A stretch of DNA of 64,000 bases, from contig CM042034.1 in NCBI GenBank assembly GCA_023525975.1, forward strand, positions 2,673,501 through 2,737,500. Direction: 5' to 3'. The notes beneath the pieces were generated by a model, which was given only the letters and a program-made list of their open reading frames with translations, searched no databases and was not told the DNA's origin. The DNA is from Smallanthus sonchifolius. Lineage: Eukaryota > Streptophyta > Magnoliopsida > Asterales > Asteraceae. This document shows positions 1-11,767 of the stretch, in pieces (position 1 is the stretch's first letter; each line of letters starts with the position of its first letter). The position numbers were made by a program, and so were the translations under genes.

Positions 1-3000
1 ACGTGGCGTATGTAACTATCTATTAACAACGTTGTAAAACAAGATGGTTGTGCGTATCAAAATTGACTTTTGTTAGTCAACGAGAATATTAAGTTTCATA
101 CTTTGAAGCCGGGAATTCTTTTATGACACTTCATCTTTAAATAAATCTAAAGTTCTAAACAATACGTTGAGTGACATGTTTGTTTTTTATTAGTATATAA
201 TAAAAAAATGAAAATAATATATTATGTAAGAATATGTGAAAGTAAACTCGGAATCATTGACAGCAATCATCTTTCAATTTTTTGAAAAATATAATAAACT
301 TGTTTATTTTATTAGTAAACGTTTAAAAAGTTTAATTTTATGAACGCATTTAGAAAAAAAAAACTTACAGTTTAATCTAATTAATTTACTATGCTACATT
401 GTAGACTTGAATGATTATGTTGTATATGATTTTAACATTGTTTTCTGAGTTCCATTTAACGAGAAAAGTGAAAGAAAGTTGAGAGAAAATTAAAAAAGAT
501 TTGTGTCTTCGGATTTTTAATGGAAATAAATGAAAAAAAATGGAAGAAAGATTTTTAATAATCTTCTCTCCTAACTTTTCTTCTAAAATAGACGGATTTA
601 AAGAGAAAAAAAGAATGAAATATAAATACAATGTTTTATCAGTTTCCACTTTACACTTTCAATTAACTTATATATATTATAGCTAAGGGATGATAAATTG
701 TAACTTTTTTTTCTTCCTTTCAACTCGAAAACACATAAAATCTTTAACTTATTTTTTTTTCTTTAAACTCTAAAACATGAAATGAAATTACACCCTTCAT
801 TTCCCCTCTTTTTTTTCTCTCTTTAGTTCTCTTTTTCTTATAATTTCTTTTTGTTTATAAAAGTTAAATAATCTTTTATTTATAAAATTCAGGAGCATAG
901 CGTAAGGGTAAATAAGGGTGTATACCGTATTTGTGATTTATTACTGATAGACAATCACATGTGTCTATGGCGGTATTCATGTAACATAATATTTTATCTT
1001 TCTAATCTTTAAATACATATTTTGCGTCCTATATTCATGATTTTTTTTTAATTTTCTTTTCCGGTTTACTTTTTACTATTTTTCGATTACTAAAACTTTT
1101 TTATGAAAAACAATATAGTATAAAACTATTTACAAAAATGGAAACACATAATATATACACGTAAAGTGATTCAACCCGGTGCCTTTGATGATGTCTTTTT
1201 AGTATGTCCAACTTCAAGAATCGAGTAAACTAAACCGTTGGTGTTAAATGAGGTTTCGTGTTCAATACGAGTTACTTAAGATAGATTATGCCCCTCCCCC
1301 AAATAAACATGTTTGTTTCCTAGAGTATATGCAACAACCAAAACAATAGTTATACTCTTGAAAATGAGATGCGTCCGAGATAGGACCGAGATTCAAGGTG
1401 TTTGATGGTTTGTGGAAAAAGAAGAATGTAGTTAATTTGAACCGTTATAAAACACTCTTTAATATTCTGAAAGGTTTGAGTTACTCGTAGTTCTCAATAA
1501 AGTTTATGAGTTGCTTGTAAGTTTTAGTTTCATGTGTAAGGTCTCCCTTTTTTTCTCATGGTAAAAAATGAACGTTCATGTTCATATTTATATCAACCCA
1601 AAAACAAACCGAATGAATGTTTAATATTGTAATAATAAAGACTAAATTACATTAATATGGATTTAAGTGGATAATTAAAACTGCCATTTCAGTTCATGAC
1701 ACTTTGTAAATACTCAAAAGCAACCAAGTTCCTGCTCATCAACAGAAATCTACAAACAACAACCAAACTGCTGCTCTTCAACAATAACTGTGGGCCTTTA
1801 GCAGCAACCAACAAGCATCAGAAACTTGTGAGTGACAAGAAGTAACTCATCGGTAGCAACTATATGCTTAGCAGTAGCCGACATCAACAACGTTTGATCA
1901 ACAGAAACTTCCTGTTGACGTCAAAAAAACCTTACAGAACATAAAACCGACTCGTGGTGATACGAAGTGCAAAGTACACAATCATAACCCACACTATGTC
2001 TATCGCCCATGCTCACGGCCCGCACGCTTTGCACCCTGAGTGTCTTCACTTATTCTTTATTGCTATGGAAACAATATCCAATGAAGGCTCCTACTTATAT
2101 ACCCTTCAATAGTTTGTTGACACGCCTATGTGAGACAAAACTCCCATTAAGGAGAACATAAACCCATAAACTATTAATTATATAAACCCTATATAAATAT
2201 AATTATTTATGTGCAAAGTTATTAAACAAATCACATCTTCTCTGGTTGGTTTTTCCAAGATCATGCTCACAATACATGTTTGTTTGTTTGTTAAGATGTT
2301 GATAGAAAGGATGATTGTTGGAAATGAGGACATGGGTGTTTCAACAATATTTTTATACTTGTTTTAATTAAAAAAAGATGATGTTTGTTAACATGCTTTG
2401 TACACATCTAGTTTCATGATAAACAAGAGTGTGGGACACTAATGGGAGGTTTAACATGCAACTTAAATAAAGTATTTTTTTTTTTGTGTTTTAGTAGCAT
2501 GTTTGTTATAAAACCGTTCTATTTAATGATTTTTGTGGTGGTTTTCATGAGTCCAATTGTTCAATTGGGAAATTTGGATTGGAACAAATGGTTTGAACTT
2601 TCGGTGTTATCAATTGGTTAGAACTTAGAAAAGTAATATTGAACTATTATCTTTGCTTTTTGGATTGATTTTGATTAATATTGTAATAAGAACATAATAG
2701 TAAAAACAAATCGAATATTAGTTTGCTTTTTATTTATTCTACATATATTAATTCCTACTCTCTTATAACTTAGTACTTACGATTCGTAAAAATACATATA
2801 CCTTATATCAACAATTAATACATATACTTTTATCAACTTGTTGATAAAGGCATAAGTATTAATACTTATGATAAATACTAAGTTATAAAAGTAGATATTG
2901 ATACATGTAGAACAAACAAAAAAAAAACACACACATATATATTTTTTATTTAATTCTAAAAGTATAAAGATTATACGTAACACTACGTAAACAAAAAACA

Positions 3001-4001
3001 AAAACTATAGGTATGTATACGTAATACATAATACGTAAAATGATTTTTTTAGTAAAATGTGTAATATTACATTGATATCCTTAGAAATCAATTAAAAAGT
3101 AAAAAAAAATATATTTTATTGGCTTTTGGTGGTTTTCGCATAATTATCTAGTCTTCTAATTATTTTTCCCCTATATACATAAAACATCAAATACAAAGTG
3201 AATAATACGAGAATAGCAGGAAGTGGTCATTAATCAAGATAATTAATAGTTGAGATGCTAGTGTGCCACGTGTAAACATTAATGACTACGCATTATATAT
3301 GCACAACACATCCACGTTTATTTTAGTCAATTTCTTTTTGTAAAAAAAAAAGTCTAGGAAGATTATACTAAAATTAAAGAAATAAAATGCTCAATTGTAT
3401 AATATAATTCTTTTTTAAATAACATCATATAAAAAGTTATACGTGCTTAAAATAATAGTGGAATTTTGAACATATTGCTGACTTGACATTTTTTAATTTT
3501 AACGTTTTTATTTTCAAGTGGTTCAAAATCATTTGTATAATTTTGTATGATAAAAGTCACTTATATATTTTTTCGTTGAAATTTGAATTTTTTACATGTG
3601 TCTATACACCGTCACATTAATATTTTCCAAGTGGCAATAAACATTGACACGATAATTATTCGATTACTTTTATTTTATTCGAAATGACAAAACTTCTAGT
3701 CTTATTTTCGAAGAGATCAACGGCACACATAATCCCAAAAAGTTAAAGGAATAAGCAACAAAATTTAAACAAACTAAAGACAACATTGGGCAATGCTCAT
3801 CTTAAAATAGAATCACATTTATCGAAATTTTTAAAAGCAATAAATAAAGCGGTGTAATTTGGGTCTGAATTAATAATAAAAAAATAAACAAAACTTGGGA
3901 TCAAACCTGATCGAAAGAACACATATTCGGTTAATTTTTTAATCTATTTTTCTTAAAGTTTAATTTTGATTCAAGATTGTTTCAAAACTTGGGTTGTGGT
4001 T

Positions 4002-4200
4002 TAACTACTAGAAAAATGAGTACAAATTACTGACGGACATTATCTGTCGATAATATGTCCTGACAATGTCATCGGTAATCACTTGGTAAAATTCGTCGGT
4101 AAATTTTTAACTACGATATGTTTTCAACGGTGTATCACCGACGGGTTACAAACGAGAACAATCTTTTCTTAACCGACGAATATGTCCGTGGGTAAAAGTC
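4002..4200. mobile_element. CACTA-like terminal fragment
   Basis: The stretch begins with AACTACTAGAAAAATG, one base off the CACTACTAGAAAAA type of CACTA terminus. It continues with repeated short motifs of the GTCGGTAA / ACCGACG type in both orientations, which are typical of subterminal repeats in CACTA elements. No second terminus and no transposase were seen, so this is at best a remnant. Confidence 0.35.
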
Positions 4201-4282
4201 TTAAGTTTTGTAATTTGATAACTTTCCATTTTCCAGTGCTAACGTTGAAATGATTTCTCTTAAGTTTGTATTTATTCGATTA

Positions 4283-4720
4283 CTAGTTTAGATCCCGTGT
4301 CTACACACGGGGTGAAATATATCAATACGTAAAAAATTTAAATCTTTATTTATATATTTTACATGTGAAAATTTATTACGTATACTAAAGATAGAAAACA
4401 AATTCAAAATATGTAAAAATTAATATATAATTGGGCTTCGAAAATACGTTAATTACTATTTTTTAATATCATTTGACTTTTATTTACTATTTGATTGAAA
4501 ATAAAAGTTATATAATTAAAGTTTAAAGTTTCTTATGATAATAGATAATTTAAAATAAATGTAATTTATTAGTATAATTAATATTTTTTTCTTTAAATAT
4601 ATATTATTATTAAAAAATAGAAGTGCATTAAATAGGAGAGAGAGACGGGAAAAAAATGATGAGAGTGAATATAGAGGCGGCACGTGACATGCAAAACCTT
4701 TATTTATTATATAGTATAGA
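4283..4720 (-). mobile_element. Non-autonomous Helitron, about 438 bp, complete ends
   Basis: On the minus strand the element starts with TCTATACTATATAATA and ends in CTAG. Just before the end there is a hairpin with stem CCCGTGT/ACACGGG and loop GTAG, followed by ATCTAAACTAG. The flanking bases are A on the 5' side and T on the 3' side, the AT insertion site expected for Helitrons, and there is no target duplication. These are the class hallmarks (5' TC, 3' hairpin then CTRR). The interior is AT-rich and encodes no RepHel protein, so it depends on another element for movement. Confidence 0.8.
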
Positions 4721-6088
4721 TGTGCTCAATTTAATAACTAAAAACGAAGCTCGAAGCTACAGCTTAAATTGTTTTGGAGTTTTGATGATATCGTTTAACT
4801 TGGAGTTTGAAAATATAAAATAACATATAAAAACATAAATGTAAACACTGAAATAGAAAACAAAATTTAATGAAATCACATTCAGGTAATTCGATTTATT
4901 TGAAATTGTTTTCTTTCTACATCATGTTTGAAGTAACGTTTAACCAATTTTACATCTAAAGAAAGAACTTTATTTTAAAAAGCCTTCATTAGAAACTTTA
5001 ACTACTTAAATTCTTATTATAATAAATGAATAATTTTATATTTCACGGGTCAACTTCTGATGAAATCCAGATTTTTGTTTTTCGTTACTCTCTCATATTA
5101 AATAATAATTATTTTAAATAATTAAATATCTTAATTTTTCTAATATTTTATTAAAACTTACTAAAACATAAGAAGATTTTAATTATATCTTATCTTAAAG
5201 TACAATTTTGTATATTTTAAATCTTCATTATTTGTTATTTATAATTCTTAAATATTCATTATTTCTTATTTATTATTTTTAAATGTTCATTATTTTTATA
5301 TTTTATCAATGGTTGATAACATCCAATATACAATTTTTTTTAAAAACTAATGGTTTATAAAAAGTTTGATTTATTCAACCCGTATAATACACAGATTTTA
5401 ACATAGTATAATATATATTCATGTAATTTGAAAAAAACTAAGTATACCGAATGAAGAAAAAACTTGCATTTATTTAGAAAAACACATAAGGAAATTATTT
5501 TTTATTTTATTTCACAACAAAACATGATAGAAGTTATTAATTTTATCATGATTTAATTTGATTTTATGGTAGGACAAATGGACAATGTTGTAGCTTTCAT
5601 GATTAAACACCAATCTTTTGGACTCTAAAAACCTCTCTCCACCCCCACTAAACCCCACGACCCCTAGGTGGGGTCCACTTCTCCTCTAACCCAAGTCAAA
5701 AAATGATTTATTGTAAAATCTTTTCTTGATTCTTTAAATCTTGCAAACAATTCACATGTTTACATCCTCTCCACTCATCATCATCATCAACACCACATAA
5801 ATAATCAAAGAACACACACACTACTGTGTGAAAACCATGAATGTTTGTCATCCTCCCTGGGCCCCACACATCTAATTCTGTCATATCTCTTCTTCACAAA
5901 CAAAAAGCCCCACCCCCTTCTTTCGTTCCATGCCAAATTCCTTTTGATCATAAAAAACACACACACAGTGTGTGTTTTCAAGATTTCAAGAAAGTAGAAC
6001 CACCTTTCATCAAATCCCCAAACTAACAAATACCTTTTTCAAAAAATCCATTTTTGTCCAAGAATCCGAAAAGGGTCCGAATAATAAG

Positions 6089-9000
6089 ATGACCCAATTG
6101 GAAATCTTGAAGGGTCTGAAGAGATTGAAGGCTTCTGAAGTTGTTTGTTTGTGCGTTAGTTTTTGCTTCGTTTTGTGTTTGTTCTTGTTGGACTACCGGT
6201 CCGTGAGTAACGGGTTCAGGGTCCGTGGGCACCGTGGGTTGGGTGTGCGGTTCGGGTTCAGTCCGTCTGGGCATGAACTGGTTGGGTTTCTTGAACCGGG
6301 TCAAAAATGTGACATATTTGATGGTAATTGGGTGTGGGATGAGAGTTATCCACTTTATGAGTCTAAAGATTGTTTGTTGTTAGATGGTGGTTTTAGGTGC
6401 TCTGAAAATGGTAGACTTGATCAGTTTTATACCAAATGGAGATGGCAACCTAAAGATTGTAATTTGCCCAGGTTTTAATCTCTCTCTCTCACACAACTGT
6501 TTTTTTTTTTTTGTGAAAATTGAAGAGGGTTTTGTTTAAATTTTGAATTATGATTTGTGGGTAAGGTGTGAATTCATCATTCATGTTCATGTTTTTGCCA
6601 CTTTTGGGGGTTTCTGTCACATGTATTTGAAAAGGGTTTTGTTTGGACATGGGTTTTTGGATTATTTTGCAGTTTGAAAATTGGGTATTTAGACAAGTCA
6701 ATTTTACATTTAAATTGGAGAATTAGGGGTGTTTGGGTATGTTTTTCAAAAGAATTATTGTAATTTAAAGATTCTATATTAGATATAATCAATTGTGTAG
6801 TTTACACTTTATACACATGTGTAGTTAGGTACTTTTTAATTTTGTATGAATTATGAATTTTTTTTTATTCAGCAATTTGAATTATTGATTCTAGATAATT
6901 AGAAAATAAGACTGAAAATTGATTATTGTAAAATTCAGATTAGGAGTGTTTGGATGTGGATTTTTGGAGTCAAACGGATAATCATTTTGATACAATTTGA
7001 AATAATCACTTGCATATAAACAAGGGTCCTGCCATGCCCCATGTGACATTATCAAAACATCACGTGATGTAATCACTCAGGCCGTATAAATGGTGTACGA
7101 CGTCATATCAGTCGCTTCTGTGTCATTCAGAAAAGCTATACGGCCCGTATAGCTTTCTATCTTATGACATGTATAACAAAAAAAAATCACAACTCAAGCG
7201 GTGCGTATAGCATCCGGTGTCTGAATAGCAAGGGGCTGGTCAACATGTTATATTACAATTTATAACCTGATTTTGACTATCCAGCATCACACAATCACTT
7301 TTTAAACCCACATCCAAACATCTCTTTATTTGAAGTTCATAGGATTGCTAAAGATTTGTGTTATTGGTGATAATTTTGTTTAAATGGGTTTTTGTTCAAT
7401 TGATGATTAATGGATAAAATGTTACTAAATTGGGGTGTTTGGTCACATCTTTGAATGCAGATTTGATGCAAAAACTATGCTAGAAAGACTAAGAAACCGT
7501 AGATTAGCATTTGTTGGTGATTCAATTGGAAGAAATCAATGGGAATCACTTTTGTGTTTGTTATCTACTTCTGTTACCAACAGATCTTCAATATACGAAG
7601 TTAACGGGAGACCGATCACTAAACATACGGGTTTCTTGGTGTTCAAGTTTGCTGATTTTAATTGCACGATTGAGTACTACCGAGCCCCGTTTCTGGTCCT
7701 GCAGAGCAGGCCGCCAGGTGGCTCACCGAAGCAAGTGAGAACCACTTTGAAACTCGATAAAATGGATTGGGGCTCTGTGAAATGGAAAGGCTCGGATATT
7801 ATCGTGTTCAATAGCGGGCATTGGTGGAATTCTGAGAAAACGATACGCGAGTAAGTGTGATAAAAATTGAAACTTTTGGCCTGGGGACACGTAGGTTCGG
7901 GTTGAAATGGGTGGGATTGGAAACACTTTATTTTTGTCTGTTATTTGAACCTTATATATAAATAATTAACGTGCTAATTATGATTAAGAAACATTATTAT
8001 TACATTATGAGTTAAATCTTTGAATAAAACCATTTAATAGGTTGTGTTTGTTTTTGGGTGGCTTTTATTTGACCCGTTTAAGACATAACACTACCCAAAT
8101 TAACCCATAAGTAAATGGGATCCAAACAGTTTTTTTTTTGTGGGGGGGGGAGTGTTGTACGCATTAGAAATAGTAGACGACTTTCAACCCGTTTTACCTG
8201 TTTCTCTTTCAGGTAACTTTTGTTATTTTACCCGTTTCAGTAAAACACAACCCAAATCGACCCATTAGTAAATGGGTCAAAATTGTCACCTATGTCTTTT
8301 TCTAGCTTAACATTTTAAAAATTGTTTCTTTTGATTGTTTGACCTGATTTTTAGGATTCTTGTTGTGTTTTAGGGGCTGTTACTTTCAAGAAGCAGGCGA
8401 CGTGAAAATGAATATGAGCATTGAAACTGCATACCTAAAATCAATTGAGACAGTTTTGAATTGGATAAGTAAAGAAGTTGATACAGATAAGACGCAAGTT
8501 TTTTTCCGAAGCTTTTCTCCTGTGCATTTCAGGTTCGCGTTCATCTTTTATTTCTTGAATGTGAACAGTGTGGACGGGTTGGGTACTTGGGTAACGGGTC
8601 GGTTGGATTGACCTGGATAACCTTTTGTACAAAGATTTGTATCTTTTTTATAAACAATTAGTTTGTCAAATATGAATAGTTAAACCTATTTCACCCATTA
8701 GCGATGAAAAAAAAATAACCCGCATCGACCTGTTCATAAGTAAATGGGTCTAAGTTACCACCTCCATGATTCTTTAACTAATATTGTTTTGTGGGTGCTT
8801 TAGGGGCGGTGATTGGAAATCCGGCGGTAGCTGCCACCTTGAGACACTACCCGACTTGAGTTCATCACCAGCTTCGCCGAGCATTATGTTTTTCCCGAAT
8901 ATATTTGGCTCAGTGTTATCCAAACACAATAACGGGTCATCGTCACAAACAAAAGTAGAGTTATTAAACGTTACATATATGTCATCAAAACGAAAAGATG

Positions 9001-9194
9001 GTCACGCGTCTGTATATTATTTGGGCCCGAAAGATGGCGGGCCCGCACCTATACGCAGACAAGATTGCAGCCATTGGTGCTTACCTGGCGTCCCAGATTC
9101 TTGGAACGAGCTTCTGTATGCAGTCTTTCTTAAACGCGAATATTCCCTTGCTGGGAATTCAACAGCCGCCAGCGCCAGCCCACCACCAATGTAA
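6089..9194 (+). CDS. Trichome birefringence-like (TBL10/11-type) polysaccharide O-acetyltransferase
   Basis: Exons 6089-6471, 7461-7850, 8374-8532 and 8804-9194 join in frame to 440 aa. TBL proteins are Golgi type II membrane enzymes that acetylate cell-wall polysaccharides. A short cytosolic N-terminus is followed by one hydrophobic segment at about residues 17-35. The cysteine-rich PMR5N domain spans about 73-130 (begins CDIFDGNWVWD). The catalytic GDS motif is at 147-149 and the partner DCSH (DxxH) at 398-401; together these form the Ser-Asp-His site of the family. The ATG at 6089 was chosen over an in-frame ATG at 5972 because the longer version would add 39 low-complexity residues ahead of the signal anchor. 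The four-exon layout and overall sequence look most like Arabidopsis TBL10/TBL11, where TBL10 is linked to rhamnogalacturonan-I acetylation; the exact orthologue and substrate are inference. No defects are seen. Confidence 0.93.
6943..7325. mobile_element. Tourist-like MITE in TBL intron 1
   Basis: Imperfect inverted ends share GTTTGGATGTGG (GGAGTGTTTGGATGTGG on the left; the complement of the right end reads AGAGATGTTTGGATGTGG). TTA flanks both sides (6940-6942 and 7326-7328), the target duplication of PIF/Harbinger-type MITEs. The centre carries a near-perfect palindrome at about 7132-7161 built around GCTATACGG/CCGTATAGC. It has no coding capacity. Confidence 0.6.
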
Positions 9195-10043
9195 CAAAGT
9201 GGTGGAAGTGCTTCTTCTTGTGCAAAAAATGGATGGTTTGAGATATTGGTGAGGTGGGTTTATCAGTGGTGGCAGATGGCGGTCCTAAGGATTACGGTGG
9301 TGGTTATTGTGATGGGAATTCAGTGCCAATTGCATTGATGAGAAATTTGCATTTGATTTGTAAAGATTTAGGGGAAATTTTACATGTAGAGTTGGGTATA
9401 GAAAGTATACTATTGATTCATTCATCTTTGAATTGAATAGAAAAAGAAAAGAAATACATACTTTTGTGCTATAGTTGGAGAAATTTGTAAATGTAAGGAC
9501 TGGTTTGAAATTGCATGGCTTATTTTTTTTACTATAAAGATACAACTTACATTGAACACAATACAAGTTAGCATTGGCAAATATAGAGGTGTTAGGTGTA
9601 TTCAATACAAAACTAATTCTAAGTAAAGAACATAACAATATAACATGTGTTATATTTAAAGCAATAATGTGGTCTATTTTTAAAATTGATCGTAAACATG
9701 TTTGGTTGGACTTCCATAAACACTTTTTGTCAATTATGTGTTAAATATTGATCGTAAAAACTACAATCATAATGTATTATTTTTATTATATTGTTTAGCT
9801 TGTTGTATACATCAAAAATACACTTTGGGAGACTACGGACTTGTTTGTTTTTAACCCAATTTTTTCAATGGACCCATTTTGGATAAAACACAAAATGAGT
9901 TGACCCATTAATCTTAAAAAAGATAAAAATAAAAAAAAGCTCTATTAGGAGCTACCATTGATGATAAACCCATTACTGTAAACTTACGAGACCCGTCAAT
10001 ACCCAACTAGTCAATGGGACTACGTAAAACTTGTGTTGAGCCA

Positions 10044-10440
10044 GGGGTGTTCAAAAATATCTGAATCCGAAACCGAACCTGAATTATCCGAAAATCCGAA
10101 TCCGAATTATCCGAAAATTCGGATATCCGAATTTTCGGATTCGGATTCGGATAGTGATTTTCGGATAGTTCGGATATCCGAAATATTATATTTATATATA
10201 TTTTTTAATTGTTTTTATTATTTAAAAATAAGAAAATTTGAATCAAAACCCGATATATTATATTTATATATTTTTATATGTATATTTTCTAATGTTTTTT
10301 AAGGTTTTTAATTGTTTTTGTAATTTAAAAATATTATTTTTATATATTTTTTATATTTTTTTTTATATTTTCGGATATCCGTTTCACTATCCGAAAATTT
10401 CGGATATCCGAATTTTCGGATATCCGACTTTGAACACCCC
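10044..10440. mobile_element. hAT-like MITE rich in TCGGATATCCGA palindromes
   Basis: Terminal inverted repeats GGGGTGTTCAAA / TTTGAACACCCC are flanked by an 8-bp duplication with one mismatch: TTGAGCCA at 10036-10043 and TGGAGCCA at 10441-10448. Both arms are arrays of short motifs such as CGGATATCCGAA, so the element can fold on itself. The centre is a plain AT-rich spacer of about 190 bp. The 8-bp duplication suggests hAT mobilisation; no transposase is present. Confidence 0.7.
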
Positions 10441-10444
10441 TGGA

Positions 10445-10589
10445 GCCAGTGCCTAGTGGCCTTCAACTAGGCATGTTAAAGGCAGAAAACTAGTGAAAGT
10501 TAGATTCAAACCTAAAACCTCTGTTATACAGAGAATTAGTGGAAGCTCCAGTAGTACTACACCACCCCCTTAAAGGTTTAGTTTTCATG

Positions 10590-10594
<5 letters not shown>
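10445..10594 (+). mobile_element. tRNA-derived SINE-like sequence
   Basis: A box-A-like TGCCTAGTGGCC near 10450 and a box-B-like GATTCAAACC near 10503 are spaced as in a tRNA head. An unrelated body follows and ends at the AT microsatellite, which would serve as the tail. The foldback MITE lies immediately upstream, so the SINE head may have been its target. Boundaries are uncertain. Confidence 0.4.

Positions 10595-10644
<50 letters not shown>
10595..10644. repeat. (AT)n microsatellite
   Basis: Uninterrupted AT dinucleotide run of about 25 units directly after the SINE-like body. Confidence 0.95.
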
Positions 10645-10652
<8 letters not shown>

Positions 10653-11767
10653 TTTGTGTTTACACATAAAGACACTTTCTAGGGTTGACACCACACTTAA
10701 AAATAACCCCAAGTGCTCTATGTGATTTGTCAAATTACTAAACATACACCAAAAATATGATACGACTTCTAATATATTTCAACTAGGGATAAGATTGTTT
10801 TATCAAGTGCATCTTACACATCCATCACTAAGACTAAGTGCAAGCATAAATATTTCAACACCTCTCTATTTACTTTATGATGTAACTGATTTTCAAACCA
10901 TGGTCATCTTCTTTGACAGTTTATGCACTCTTAATTCTTGGTCAAATGGGTTGAGTTGACCCAAACAATTTAATCATTTCCCCTTTTGAACTTTATAAAT
11001 AACAAGTATGTTATGTATGATTTCAAAAACTACTTTTTATAACAATAATCTAATTTTTTTTATTAAATCAATTTAGGAGGTTTTAGGCATTTTAAATACA
11101 CTTTAAACAACTTTTGCCCGTTTTAATTATGAAGGAATCTCTTACTTTCATCCATTTGACTCTTTTGAGTTTTGAGGTTAAACTGGGCCTAAAGAGACCA
11201 GAATTTTGGGCCAAGATCTGGCTGGGCCTAGGACTGATTATTGGTAGGGATTAATTAAGGTCTCTAGAAAACTGTTTCATCTGAACACTCAACAACACTC
11301 AAGTAGTCAAGTGGAGGTTTAGGAATGTTTTCTATTGTTCTTGCTCATCTTTAAAGATAAAAACTAAATTGTAGTTTTAGTACATAAAACCTCTTAAAAT
11401 CATTTTTCGGTCTGACCCAGCTGAGACCCGGCCCAGCAAGACCAACCATTTTCAGGTCTGGTCTTTGGTTTTAGATTTTCGAAGTATTTGGGTTTGGGTT
11501 CGGTTCCTACCGCTCTGGTCCACCTAAAACAAAAATAACAAGGTGCCTTTGTAACATATGCCCCTTTGACTCGAGAATATCTTGAAAACTGTGGGAGTTA
11601 ACGAGCTTCTAAATTAGACAAAAAAGTCCCATAAAATAATGAGTACTCGATAATGATAAAAAATTACTAGTATACAACACACCTTCAAAAACGGGCCGAA
11701 AATAAGACCGAGCAAAACATTTTCCAGTTGTAAACTGATTCTATATCTTGATCCATTCAGTTGTACT

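Larger units (their letters stand above)
1..6088. other. Intergenic region upstream of the TBL gene
   Basis: No protein-coding exon could be supported here; the longest open frames are AT-rich and resemble nothing known. The stretch holds a CACTA-like fragment near 4.0 kb and a Helitron at 4283-4720, both listed separately. A CACGTG G-box core lies near 3267. A purine/pyrimidine-rich stretch and CA/TG runs near 5800-5965 lie in what is probably the TBL leader or proximal promoter. Confidence 0.6.
9195..11767. other. Intergenic region between TBL and XPD 3' ends
   Basis: The TBL and XPD genes converge here. It contains a foldback MITE (10044-10440), a tRNA-like SINE candidate with an AT microsatellite (10445-10644), and degenerate GGGTCAA-type repeat pieces near 9850-10010 and 11400-11520. 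No exon could be supported. Confidence 0.6.

Noticed and set aside
5841..6304. Overlapping open frames around the TBL start, both strands
   Set aside because: They are shadows of the leader and exon 1, and no family similarity is visible.
8784..9252. Alternative frame over TBL exon 4
   Set aside because: The exon 4 frame carries the DxxH block and joins exon 3 in phase; the overlapping frame is a shadow.
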